This document shows, one piece after another, positions 12,801 to 27,765 of a stretch of 64,000 nucleotides of DNA. The notes below the pieces were generated by a model that was given only the letters and a program-made list of their open reading frames with translations, searched no databases and had not been told where the DNA came from. Source of the stretch: Sitta carolinensis (Eukaryota; Chordata; Aves; Passeriformes; Sittidae); contig CM063284.1 of assembly GCA_032173965.1 (NCBI GenBank), positions 117,216,410 through 117,280,409 on the forward strand. The letters run 5' to 3'. The translations under genes and the position numbers were made by a program. Within the stretch, counting starts at the first letter, position 1. Each line of letters starts with the position of its first letter.

Positions 12801-14018
12801 ATCCCAACAAAGACGATGTGGGAGCTAATGACAAAGTTGCCCTATTTGGAAATGGGAAATGGCCTCAGTCTTCTTCAGTAGTGTCTGCCCAGGCCTTCAA
12901 AACTCTTCGTTCACCAGTGAGCAGAGGTGGAATGTAACTGGTCACACACAGAACAAGCTGGAATCAGAGCCTGTTGCTTCAAGTAAAAGTAGGATGGAAA
13001 TATAAAGTGATGCTGCCAGTGGGGGTCTGTTACTTCATAGCTGATGGTCACATTTCCAAGTACTTCTACAATTAGAGTGGATTTCATTAATGCTGGGACA
13101 CAGTTTATATCTAGTGAGGATTAAGGTCTCTTTGAGATGAGATTAGATATTAAGGAATGTGTGTGTCCCTTGTCCCTGCTAACACCCCTGCATCTTAATT
13201 ACAAACATAATTGGGTGTAGGGAATTACAAGGAAATGTACTATTCATTTTCTAGCATATGAATTTTTATTACCTGTTGAGCAGGTGTTTGATTGAAAATC
13301 TTTTCTCCTCACTGCTTAAACAAAGTATGTGTTGCAAGTGCATCCTTGTAACACTTAGGAAATGGAATGGGAATGTTTAATGCCTCAGCCAAATGTCTAT
13401 TTATAATGAGCAATATAGAATGTATCAATAAAATAAAAAGTGTTAGGAAGGGCTAGGTACAACAGAAGCAACAATAAAGTCAAGATCGCTAACATTATGC
13501 TTTGCTAGGCCTTTGTGCTCTTTCACTTGTCTATAAACTCTCAAATGTTGACTGCTGTTTTCTGAAGGAAGTAAGCACTTTTCCTCCATCTTGCTCAACA
13601 CACTGTTTTTGTTATACTTTTCCTAGGAGTGTATTTTTAAGTACTAGCAAGGAATGAAAGAAATATATAACAACATGTCATAAAGCAGAAGCATACACTG
13701 AAAGAACAGATATCTGTGGCGGTAATCATGTCACAGCATAATATTTGTTTGTTATGCAAGGCAATCTTGGTGCATTGGACTTTCTCCCTAGAGTTTCAGT
13801 GTCTTCTTTTTGTTTTCTTTAAAACTAGTGATTTTAGTACTCCTAATTTCCCATTAAATTTTATTGCGGTTGTTATAGACACTGTATGTAAATTTTACAC
13901 AAATAAATGAAAGGAACATCATACCTGTTATTACTCTGTAGTTTTAAAATAAACCATCTTGTGCTATGATTTGATAAATTTTACCTAAATTCATCAACTA
14001 AAAATTGATTTAAAAAGA
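6847..14018 (+). other. NKAIN3: Intron: unique sequence and simple repeats, no gene seen
   Basis: There is a TA/TG-rich microsatellite at 7595-7674 and AT-rich tracts at 8630-8710 and 10665-10740. The 164-codon + strand ORF at 11451-11945 shows no family resemblance and no splice or Kozak context, and is treated as chance. No transposon was recognised with confidence, although the 12800-12990 block may be an old, decayed repeat. Confidence 0.5.
7595..7674. repeat. TA/TG-rich microsatellite (mixed TATA, TATG, TG units)
   Basis: Alternating pyrimidine-purine tract with TATATA, TATGTATG and TGTGTG runs. Such tracts are length-variable. It explains the tyrosine- and isoleucine-rich ORFs on both strands here. 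Confidence 0.9.
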
Positions 14019-14130
14019 TCAGAGAATGCTTTGGATCAGAAGGCACCTTCAAAGATCACATAGATCAACCTCCCTGCTATGGGCAGGGACATCTTTCACT
14101 AGATCAGGTTACTCAAAAGCCCTGCCCAAT
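14019..14130 (-). mobile_element. CR1 retrotransposon 3' end fragment
   Basis: The sequence reads like a minus-strand CR1 tail: AGAGAATGCTTTGG, GAAGGCACCTTCAAAGATCA, CTGCTATGGGCAGGGACATC, then AGATCAGGTTACTCAAA. It is diverged from the consensus and 5'-truncated. Confidence 0.85.
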
Positions 14131-17100
14131 AGAAAACACCCACTTGAAAGTAAATGTAGAATTTAAGCAGACATAATGAAATTAAGCATTATCTCCAAGC
14201 ATTTAGAAACAGTATTACTCTGATTCACAGGGATTACATCTCACCTTAAAAGAATGTATCTGCCATAGCAATGGTTTCCAATAATAATCAAAATTAATCC
14301 TTGGGCTGACAGCCAACACAAATCCTATATGTAGTTTAAAGGCTTAAAAAGCTGTAGACAGTTAAGTGGGACTCTGCATCAGTAAAGTATGATGATGGGG
14401 CTGATCCTATACTCAGAAGCAAGTAAGCACTTCTTACCTCAGATTGGAGTATTGCTTTAATGCTGACTAAAGTAAGAAGGAGTACAAGATGGGATTTCAC
14501 TTCCCTGTGTCACTTTCCTAAGTCTCACAATTTTCCTGGAAGACCTGTTACCTGTGATCTGCCCCCTCTCTGTTCATGGTATGCATCTTTGAGGTTATCA
14601 GCTGAGGAAGTATAGTTTACCCACTGATGCATGGAATTAAAGTCTAGATACTTGCTCAGAAGAGAGCAATTTTCTATCCATGATTGAAATTTCAACTGTT
14701 AAATGAATCCCAATTGGTTTAGTTAGACGGATGACTTAGTTTCTCTTGTACAGAGCCTGAAATTGAGCCTCTTGCTTTAAAACAGCAGCATTCTTTTCTA
14801 ACAAATAATCATTTGAATTATCACTTGCTGATAATTAAACATGCTATAAAATTTTTTTAAATATGAAAAATTGGAAGATAGTAAATGATCTGTGGAAAAA
14901 TTTTGGGTATCTGCTTGTACTTTCTAAAAAGTCTTAACTTTCATTAAACATAGAACTGAAAATAAGCCACTTGGACAGCAGCTTTTCCAGCAGGCTCAGG
15001 GTTTCCAAGCTGTGAATTTACAAATACCAAAACACTCTCAGGAGTTCACTGATATTTAAAGCCTGTACTTCCCACCAAAGAGTCTTTGAATTTTCTATGG
15101 CCCTGTAAATGACTATAAAGATACAGGTTAATTTTTTTTAATGCTTGATGCATTTGACTCACTTTATGGATTAAGAATCTCCAAGTAGTTAGAGAGAAGT
15201 GTTTCAGCTGCTAAAAAAAAAAAAAAAAAAAGGTAAAAATTGATTTTTCCTGTTGTCAGGCTTTCTTTTATTGATTGGCAGCTTAACATTTATCAGCTTG
15301 AACAGCTTATGGCTGCCATTTTTTGAAGTGATATTTCAGAGGTCAAGCTAATGCACCAAGTGGGTTTGTTTGCATTTCTAAAACTGATCTTTGCTGGGCC
15401 GTCACTATATGCTTTTACCTGCTTTGAGAGCTCAGGATGTAAGAGACAAAGTGAAAAGTAATTATGAAAATCTCTTCTTACAGACTTTATGCAGAAATTC
15501 TGAATAAATATTTATTTTTAAAAAGGTAGCAAGTGCTGTGATGACTTTTTTGGGGGGTATTTAGCTGTTTCCTTCTTACCTGAATCACCAGCAGCCTCAA
15601 AACATGTGCATGACTATCAAGTAAGTAGTCTTTTTTAATCACCCCAAGAGCCACAAATAACAGTGCTCCAGAAATGAAAGATTTTATTTATAAGGGGTTT
15701 GTACTGTTCACATGCCAAAATCTTGTATTTTACATGCATTGTCAAAATTTATCAAGCTGTTTCCCTATGGAATTTTGTCATTGGCTGTGAACTAGCCAAG
15801 TATGAATGCTGTAATAGGCTATAATTTTAAAAGCAGAAAGACAAAAAAAAAAATAAAGGATAAATAAACCCTCAAGAGCAAAGGAAGCTGTGACACCAAT
15901 ACCATGACATCACAACTTATTCCCATAGTTGTGATAATAAAGTGTTACCTCACAATATTTTATATACACTAACCAGCCAATCCATATACCTTCTCAACAA
16001 AGGGCTTCTGAAATAGTTTAGATTGAATATGTGTGTGTTTTTTGACAACTGGCATTTCTTAGAGTTGACAATTTTTAAAAGCCCTTGATAACACTGTGCA
16101 ATCTCTGGCATTGTTGTACAAAGAAAGCCCCGGCTGTTTCCTGTAACTATATTTATGATTATATTTTCATTAAACTGAGTTGTCTGACAGCTTCTTATTT
16201 CACAAGTAGTTTTCTTGTTGCAGCTGAAAATTTTCTAAACCAATATCAAGGATTGATATGCAAAGTCAAAAGACAAATGCCTCATCAAGTTGAAATAATG
16301 CATCTGGAAATCTAGTAACTCTGTATTTAAAGGGTAGAGAAGTTGTGGAGAAAAAAAGCAACAGATCACAAAGACAAATTTCTTACTGATAACCAGGATA
16401 TAGTTAGGATGGCAGGATTTAATTCCCTTGTTAATTTTCAGGTGTGGCCAGAATAAAGGCAATTAACAAAGGAAAATAACAAATTAACTACTTCTGCAAC
16501 TGGAATCTGAACCAAATTTCCCTTTGGTCAGGGTGGAAGTAAATGGCCACAGACAGAACATATTTGTGGGATGCAAAGGGCAACTTGGTGTCATGGCAGT
16601 GCTCACAAACTGTCATGTATGGAAGCCAGGGGTATTTTGTGGGCCTTTGGCTGACAATTTTGCACTTTTTTTACCCAGGGTTCAAAATTGGAAACATGGA
16701 AACATAAATCTGAATTAATTATTTAAAGTATCAATATAACTCAACTCTCATTTATCTCCAGTGAGGAGGGTTGGGGATTTTCTGCATTTAAATAGCATTC
16801 ATTCAGCTTCAGTGTATTTTACTTATGCATGACCTAAAGACCCAAATCTTGTTAATTCAAATTAATTTTCCTGTTTGTACTTCATAGGTAAGCTCTTAGA
16901 AAATCTTTAGTACATTAGTAGGTTTGCCACTTTCACTGCTCCAAGTGGAAGTGATATGATGTTTGCTAAAATGCACAGATACTGTGCATCCTGTGTGGGT
17001 TAAAGTGCAACCAGTACTCATCTGGGTTTAAAATCAGGTTTAAAATCTGATCAGGAAGATGATTTGAGTGAAGAGAACTTACTGCTTTTGTCTTAAACCC

Positions 17101-17624
17101 AGAATAATTCACAAATGTAGGTTCCTTCACTAAGCTGAGAAGTTCATAAACTAGATGAGGGGGAGATGGAAGAAAAGAGAGCAGGGTGCTTGTCTGGAGA
17201 CATCTCATTTGAATCTGATGATGGAAAGCATCAAATATGATGCAAATTTGATTTAGATTGTCTCTAGTACCATGGGGTAAACCTGGCTCTGTTGTCTTTT
17301 AAAAGAAAAAAAAAAAAAAAAAAGATGTGTTCTTAAGTGACATTCTAATCAGGTAACATTAAAATTGTTTTTCAGGCTGGAAGTCCAAGGGAACATATGT
17401 TTTGTACAGCACCTGTTATGATGGTTCTTTTGCCAGGCAGAAGTTCCTGTGCACAACTACAAAATAATCAATGAATGTTTGCAATTTCCTCTCTCCACTT
17501 TAACATTCTACTTTCATGCTAGAATTACTGGGGTGAAGATTAAGGATAATTATCTCATTGCCCTTATAATAGAAGAAATCTTTTATTTCCCCTTTCTTTA
17601 CCTTAAAAACAGGAAGTCACATGT
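14131..17624 (+). other. NKAIN3: Intron up to the NKAIN3 exon: no gene seen
   Basis: Unique AT-rich sequence with A-runs at 15213-15231 and 17306-17323. No ORF of interest and no recognised transposon. Confidence 0.55.
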
Positions 17625-17652
17625 GCTCACACTTTCTCCCTCCCTCTCCTAG
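17625..17652 (+). promoter_or_regulatory. NKAIN3: 3' splice site of the NKAIN3 exon
   Basis: An almost pure pyrimidine tract (17632-17650) runs into AG at 17651-17652, directly before the first coding base. A GCTCAC at 17625-17630 is a possible branch-point sequence, about 23 bases from the junction. This fixes the exon start at 17653. Confidence 0.9.
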
Positions 17653-20131
<2,479 letters not shown>

Positions 20132-20161
20132 GCAATATTAATATTTGTCAAATATTTGTCA

Positions 20162-20213
20162 AATATTAATATTTGTGTTCCTGTCAAATGGCAGGAACAC
20201 AAATATTAATATT
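20162..20213. repeat. Perfect 22-bp inverted repeat with an 8-base loop
   Basis: The left arm (20162-20183, AATATTAAT...GTTCCTG) is the exact reverse complement of the right arm (20192-20213, CAGGAACAC...TTAATATT). The loop is TCAAATGG. The outer half of each arm is AT-only and the inner half is mixed. Just upstream, at 20134-20172, the AATATTAATATTTG and TCAAATATTTG motifs recur. It could be an AT-rich hairpin, a short element with inverted termini, or a small templated inversion. Confidence 0.92.
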
Positions 20214-22679
20214 AGAATATTAGAATAAACACAATTAATATAGGCAAATGAAAAATATGAAAATGAAAAAATAGAAATTCTGTAATAATTATAAAGTGTA
20301 AGATCTGAAGAAGTGATTGATTGCTGTGCTGGATTAAATAAAAATTCAAAATTTTAATTAAATTGAAAATTAAAAATGTGCCAGGAACTTGTAAGGCATG
20401 ACTGTGAATTAAATAATTGCCAGTTTCAGATATTGCTTTGATTGATTTTAAAAAATGCTTAAATTAAAATACTGTACAGAAAGTAAGGTTTTCCTCCAGT
20501 TTTACTGTCTTGCTATACCATCTGTGACATGTTATGATTAACATACCATGAATCTTTACTTCAGTTTCCATTCTGAATTGTAATTTAGGCTTGTTTCATG
20601 TACTGTCACACATGACAGAAGTCACCACTTGGATTATCAAATAATCTGCAGTTTCCTTCCATTTTCTGAATACTACTGACTTGAGGAAGTTCCCATCCGT
20701 TTTGGATGCATAACTGCTTTTCTAATTGGGATGCCAATTTCAGTGGTTAGTTAAAAGGTCATTTAAGTTGTCTTTTCAAAGGATTGGGAAACTGTAGATG
20801 ATAAGAGCATTCTTTTTACATTTTCCTGGTAGCTAGTCCCAAAAGCAGACTTCTTTTTTAGACCTTACAACCTACTTAATTTTCATAACATTTTTATATA
20901 GCAACAGTAGCTTTACAAACCATTTTACAGTGTAACAAAAAACTTTATTGGCATACAAATCATTTTCTCATGCTAACTTTGGTCCAAATGACTGGCAACG
21001 CAAACTTCCATTTGGTGGGGAGTTAGAAAGAAGAAACAGCTCTGGGGGTAAGTATTGGATATCTGTCGAGATATATAACTCACTAGTAACATTTTTGAAA
21101 GGTGGCTTTTTTCTTTTTTTTTTTTTTAAACTGATATAAAGATTTTTATAAGTACAGAATGATGCAGCTGTGACTACATTAAACCCTGCTTCAGGAAATT
21201 GACAGTCATTTATTTAATTTTAACACAGTAAAGCTATTTTTATATCTGCTTTATAGTTGTTTCTAAAAAATATTTTTATTGATGAAACAGTAACTTTGTA
21301 TCTCATCCTGATTCTGGGTGCCTATTTAAGTGATTGGTAGCCAAAGATGTTAAACATTTCTTTAAATTGGGGGAGAATCAAAAGAAGTATGAGATAATGG
21401 AATGCAATTAATAGTAAAGAATAATTATGGTTAAATTTTGTGTTTAAAAGCTGTAATTTTTAAATGTAGGGCATTATATATATATATATTATTTTGATGA
21501 ATAAATTCTTCTGAAAGGCAGATCATCATTAGGAAAACTCAGCTTTCAGAGAACGAATTAATAATCAGTCAAAATGGTCACAGCTTAGCATCTTTGAGAA
21601 AGACATTTCAAACAATTTTTGTTGATATTTGTCAATAGATAATGCACACTGAGAGTGTTAAATGCCAGGTACGCACTGGCTTCAATAGCCTGAACATTAA
21701 AAAGTTCTCCAAGTTATGGCAGAGAGATTTATGTTAGACCCAGAGCCTAATATGACATTAGCACAGTGCAGCCAGGGCTCACTGTGCTACCTGTGGAATT
21801 AGCAGCCACAAAACTTCATCAGTACTGAAGAAGCAAAATTAATTAATTTTGGCAGAGCAATGGGCCGACAAAACTAGATGCTTCTGGGCCAGGAGATGTT
21901 ACTGTCTTTCAATGCTGCATTGCACAAGGTGAAGTTACCTTTCCTCCCATTCTCATCATGGCATACAGGGATAACCTACAATCTAGACCACTGAAAGAAG
22001 GGGGGAAGCAAAGAATGTGAAACCCCTTAGCCTAAAAATATGCAAAACATGGAAGCTCTTCAGCATGTTGATGCAAATTCAGGATATTTTGAAGAAAGCC
22101 TGTGGTTTGCTTTGTGAAGGTCCATCTGTTGCCTCTCATAAGTGTCAATTATTGCAACCCACAGGCTGCCTGCTGAACCTACAGAGGAGGAACAGCCACA
22201 AAAACACCCCCAAAACCTCTCTTGCAGACTCATCTATAAATCCAGACAAAGATGTGATATAGGGAAATTAAGAATATTGAAATTTTTCCATAGTGAAGTG
22301 AAAAGTATTGAGCATACCTGCCTAAGGTAAAGTTATCAGTGGGGAATAGCTTATCAGATACACTGCAAAGCACAAAACATACATTAAAACAGAAAAATAA
22401 ATTCCTTTCTACGGAATACAATGAAGCTGTAATATCAGAAATACAAGAAAAAGCACTCCTGGGAGCCAAATTGGGAACTGGATACTGTGAGCAAAGTCGC
22501 CATCTGCTAAAGCCTAGGTCCCAAAAAGATGCAGTCCCAGTGCTACTTTCAACTCATGAATTTATAAATGTTGTATGTTTTCCCTAAGAGGCAACAGGCT
22601 TCTGAAAAAGCAGTTTCCAACAGAGAGTCTGAATGCTCAGTAACATCTACCACTAGGAGAAAAATTGCAACCTCTGTGT
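20214..22679 (+). other. NKAIN3: Intron: no gene seen
   Basis: AT-rich unique sequence with a short TA run at 21475-21490 and a T-run near 21112-21127. ORFs are short and unremarkable. Confidence 0.55.
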
Positions 22680-23085
22680 CACAAAATCACACAGAAGGGT
22701 TGAGGTGGGAAGGGACATCATCTGCTCCAAACCCCCCCACACTTAACTGGGTCCACCTAGAGTAGCCTTTCCAGGACTGTGTCCAAACAGCTTTTGACTA
22801 TCTCCAAGGAGAGAGACTCTACAATCTCCCTGAGCAACCTGTGCCTTGGCTTGATAACACTCACACTGAAAAAGTGTTTTCTGATGTTCAGATGGAACCT
22901 CCTGTATTCCAGTTTGTACCCATTGCCTCTGGTTCTGGCACTGGGACCACTGAGAAAAGCCTGGCTCCATCCTCATTACCCCCTCCTTTCAAGACGTGGA
23001 CCCAGGCTGAAGCTGAAGCCTCAGCAGTGCTGAGCAGAGGGGTAGGATCACTCCCCTTCATCTGCTTTTCCCCATACAGCCCAAG
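22680..23085 (-). mobile_element. CR1 retrotransposon, 3' end, about 400 bp
   Basis: Minus-strand CR1 signature in order: CACAGAAGGGTTGAGGTGGG, AAGGGACATCATCTGCTCCA, CAGCTTTTGACTATCTCCAA, GAGACTCTACAATCTCCCTG, TGAAAAAGTGTTTTCTGATG, then CTCAGCAGTGCTGAGCAGAG. This is the longest CR1 piece in the window. It covers the 3' UTR and the end of the reverse-transcriptase ORF region and is too decayed to code. Confidence 0.92.
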
Positions 23086-23267
23086 CTCTTACTTCATTTT
23101 CTATAAAAACCTACCTGCCCAAAAGATTCAAAATTATTGATATAAATTGATGCTAAACACTTTTTAAAATCTACTTGTTAGTATTCTTAGACTTGTCATC
23201 CATACATTTGCAGGGTTATCCTGCTTTAATTAACCACGTATTATGCTTTCAAATATTTTGAGTTTTC

Positions 23268-23274
23268 ATTATTA

Positions 23275-23320
<46 letters not shown>
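23268..23320. repeat. ATT trinucleotide microsatellite
   Basis: About 17 uninterrupted ATT units from 23275 on, after an impure start. It is likely length-polymorphic. Confidence 0.97.
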
Positions 23321-23322
<2 letters not shown>

Positions 23323-26014
23323 AATCATCTGTGTCATAAAGATCATTGCATCCTCTTGTTTATGAGGACTCTATTCCTCTACTTTTTCATCACAGTTCTC
23401 TGATGTTAATTTCTCTTCTCTCCAGTGCACACAAGCATCACATCCATCAGGAAATGATAAGCAAGGATCTGACTTAATTTCTGAATATCTGTCACCAGTC
23501 AGTGACTCCATGCAATTGTCTTGCTTTGGGAATTATTTCTGTCCTGCTGTCTTCAAAGAATCTGCCAAATGTTGATTGTTTGACATAAGAATCAATTATG
23601 ACATTTGGTAGACATAAGTGCTTTTGTTTTTCATCATCAGAGAAAAACAGAATTTAATTTTAAAAAATATTTAGCTCAACAGACATTAAAATGGAAGTTA
23701 TGAGTCTTGTGTAAATAATTAATCAAGGGAAACACTGTGAATACTGAGCTATGGAGAGACTAAGATCATGGGCAGTGCTGGAGTAGCTTAATGTATTTCA
23801 GGTCATTGGCCAAGCTTTTACTACTGACCCATAAATTTGAATGCTTTTTGGGTTGTTTTGGATGGCTCTTCCTCTATCCCTGATGTTTAGGTTAACTTCT
23901 GTATGCCATTGGGAAAGCTCCAGGAATTACTCTAAAAAAGGTTGCAAAGCAGCTTTTGCCCCTGCCTTCAGTCAGCCAGAGCTGCAGTTTGATTCATATT
24001 TATTTAAATGTAACAAAAGGTTTAATGATATCAATATATAATGTGGCTCCTCTGGGGCACTGCAGCAGCCTCTTTTTTCCCATTAGTTATGGCCCTGCTA
24101 CTTTTATAATTGGACAGAAAAGGATGCTAGGAAGCATATCATGGATGTTGTTCTCCAAAGGAAATCCCTGTAGGGGCTGACACCAGTGCTCAGGCAGGTT
24201 CTTTGCTCTCATTCCATTTTCTTGAGTGACATGTGATTGATTAAGAAAGCCAGTCAACATCCACATGTGATAAAAGAGCCTGAGTAATATAGAGTTAAGG
24301 GCTACATGAGTAAAATATAGTTGCCCTGAAGGTATTCTATATTTTCTTTCATTTTAGTTTGCACCCTTTCCACATTTTTCATTTAGAAAACAGTTTGTCT
24401 TATTTTTTATAATAAGCAATCACACAAGTGGTGTGGAAAATTAAGTTTTTTTCATTGTCTGCACAGATGAACTTCAGCATTTCTTCAGAAAAGGGTATAA
24501 AAATATGCCTGTTTTTCATCACAGCCATCATCATAGTAATCATCATCACAACAACATTAAACCCAAAAATAGCCAGGAGCACTTGTCTCTTGGACATGTG
24601 AATAGACAGTTAAGGTGAGCTGTTGGCTTCTCACAGATTTATTAGTAAGTTTAGTGAGATCACCAGATTATTGAAAATCAGAATTTTGTCAGCCTGAGCA
24701 GTATTAGAGAGGAGTTGTCAGTCTCTGAAACAGACTTCAGAGGCTACAGAGGCTTGTGCAAATTTGGCTTTACCTACAATATTTTGCTGTAGTTGTGTCA
24801 TTGTATTTGTATCATGACCTCGTGCAATTCCTCCACTGTTTCTAGTAATGGTTCAGGGATGCATAAAGCCCACTTCACCTTTGCCATTAACAAGCCTTCA
24901 GTGTTAAAAAAAGAATAACCAAGAGAAAGAAAAATAGTGAGAGGCTGTATCTGCACTAGCATTCTAGAAATGACCTTGTCCTTTCTTGCTAAATTTAGTC
25001 AGACCTCATTACTCATGGTAGTGTGTAGATAGTAATATACATGAGCATATTTGTCTAATTACTAGTCTGGGTCAATAAAGCAACTATGTGAGACAGGATC
25101 AAGATTAAATCTGTGGTTTTTCATCTCAGTTGTCAATCCAGGGATGTCTGCTTTTTCAAGCCGCTCATTTAATAGGAACTGAAAACCATAATATTATAGC
25201 CACTTGCATTTTCATTCCTCAACTGTTATGATAAGGATTTGTGAAAAAGGCTTGGCCAACTTCTGCACCAGAGCTGACTGAGATTAAGGGCATAACGTAC
25301 AACAGTTCAAGCATTAGTGATATAGTAGTGCCCTCACCTTGACAGTTAATCTACATGAGAACTTAATTGCTCTACATATTTTCTAGTACTTGATATAGAT
25401 TTGTTTTTCATTTTACATGAAAATTACTGTAACAATTTTTGTATTGCCAAAAAATGTTAGTGAAATACTGTGCTGGAATTCTGAAATACATTTCTGTACA
25501 CGAAAGTATTTAGAGAAAAAAAAAAAACCCTCAATTGTTTATTTTAATTTTTATGGAGATCATTAATATTTCAGTGCCAATTATGTGGAAGAACTGGAAG
25601 TATATAGAAGATTTAGAAAATAGCTGGTTTCCCCCTTTCAACCTCTGCCCATAATTGCCATGCCCATGGCAGAAGCAGCGGAATGGACTAAATGTCTACA
25701 ACTTAGTTACTGCAATTCTCAGGTAGATACTTTCATTCCAATGCATTTTGTTCATTTGACTTATTTCTGAAGTTAATCTGAACTAGCACTGAGCAGGGAA
25801 CTGCAGCAGCCCAGTGCACAGTAAACATGGTGATCACAGGTTCCAATACATGTGAGTATCTCTGCAAATAAGTAGGAGAGGTGGTGAAAGAGGTAAAGAA
25901 TGGTTAAAGTGCCTCAGCAAACTTGTATGCCTACATGCTATCTTTAGAGCTGAGCAAAATGCTGAATGTTGCACTAGAAACTTGGAAATTATAAGAGAAT
26001 AATGAAAATAATGA

Positions 26015-26050
26015 ATATATATATTATATATATATATATAATATATATAA
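26015..26050. repeat. TA dinucleotide microsatellite
   Basis: Near-pure TA alternation with small breaks. It is the source of the isoleucine/tyrosine-rich ORFs on both strands. Confidence 0.95.
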
Positions 26051-27747
26051 TGATTAATGAAAAGTGTAACAGAGATTGCCAATCTATAAATTTTTTAGAG
26101 AACACAGAAGTCAAACAGTTTTCACTAAGAAAAGTGAAAGCAGTATTTTCTTTGAACTTTAGAGATATTTTCATGACTATATTATTGGAAGCCATTAACT
26201 CTTTGATGAGCTATTGGCGCACCAAAGATCCTGGAAATTCAGAAAGCCAGAGCACGTTGTTTCCTGAGATACATGTCTTCCTGCTTTTCAGGACACTCAT
26301 GAGCTTTCAGCAGCCTGTGGGAATCAGTGCATGATAGCTTACTCAGAAGGTAGAAAAAAATTTGTACCTTTCTGCCAATATGCCAAGCTGCAATTCGTTG
26401 TGAAGAGCTCTGCTGCATCAGGTCTTCTCTAGCTGTGAAGTTGATAAACCAGACAAGGAAATTAACTCCTTCTCTAGGCTAGGAGTTCACATGGTGATTG
26501 ACAGCCCTGAATAAGCTTGACTTTGCTTTTTTTGTTATTTTTTCCCCAACAGAGTTCTCTAACTGATTTTTACATGCAGATATGATATTCAGTAAAGAAA
26601 AGTTATTTTACTCTTTTACTGATTCCTTAGCCTGCACATGTAATGTAAAAGATGCAAGCAAACCAGAGGTGAGACTCCCACTGCAGTCTCACTGAGCCTA
26701 ACAGCAATAAATGTGTGCTCATCCCTGCTCAGCAGCATGATTTTTTCTGCATATTGTAGGTGATACCCATGTGCACAGAAGTTCTTATATGGGGGAAAAA
26801 TATCCACTGATTAAAACCCATCTCTGTGTGAGCTTCCACTGACAGGACATTTTTCTTTTAATCATGTACTAAATCCACAGCCTAGCTCTTCCATTAAAAT
26901 TTGTTGCCTGAATGTGACCTGACTGCAGAAAGAATTCTTCTTTTCTCTCAAATGCAGTCCCCAGTGATGTACAATGCTCTCTGTTTTTGCCTAGGGAAAT
27001 AGGAGAAGCCAGGAGAAGGAATTTCACTAAACAAGCATTGAAACAACCCATATTCCTCAAGATTTGAGGAAATTATTTGATTTTCACTGAGGAAGGCAGT
27101 CAAGGTGCATATGTGCTCATAGAACTACTTGCTCTCAGAGCTACTCACAGAAAGACAGACAAAGTTTCCTAGGAAAATATATTTTTATGCAGGAAGATTT
27201 CAGTGTAGGGTAAGTTTTTAAAGCCCAGTGTTCTGCAAAGGTTGCCTTCATAGCTTTTGTAGCTAAGTCTTCTTGCCCAAATTCCATAATAAATCTGCTC
27301 ATCTTGTGGCCATTCTTTGTTCGCTATCTAGTATTATGGAAACTGTTAAAAAAAGTAACTTTTTCCTGTATATTCTTCAAAGCAGAGCAGGGAATCCCAC
27401 CAGAAGTGAGAGGTCTAGCCCAGGATGTGCTTTCCAGCATTTCACCCATGTTGATGAGACATTTGACTACAGGGCGTGCTGGGATTGTTAAGGGGCTGGT
27501 TCATCCCTTTCTGTAAATCCTCACTTATTTCCTCTCAGCTCTCCCATGGAAGGTGCTGGGCATGGAAAGGGCCCAGTTCATGCAAAATCCCCAGGCACAT
27601 CCTTTTCCCCAGGGAAAGGCACTGATCTGCAGCAGTGATGCCAGTGTTGTTCTGCTGCTTCTGAGTGTGCCAAAGGAGGTGGCTCCACAGCACTCCTCAT
27701 TCACAGGTGAGGGGTGTGGATAGATCCATGGGGGAGGAAGCAAAGTC

Positions 27748-27765
27748 GGGGGGGGAGGGGGGGGG
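27748..27765 (+). repeat. G8-A-G9 run, possible G-quadruplex
   Basis: Eight G, one A, then nine G on the + strand. Four runs of three G with short loops can be drawn from this stretch, so it may fold as a quadruplex. It is also a likely assembly or length-error spot. Confidence 0.8.
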
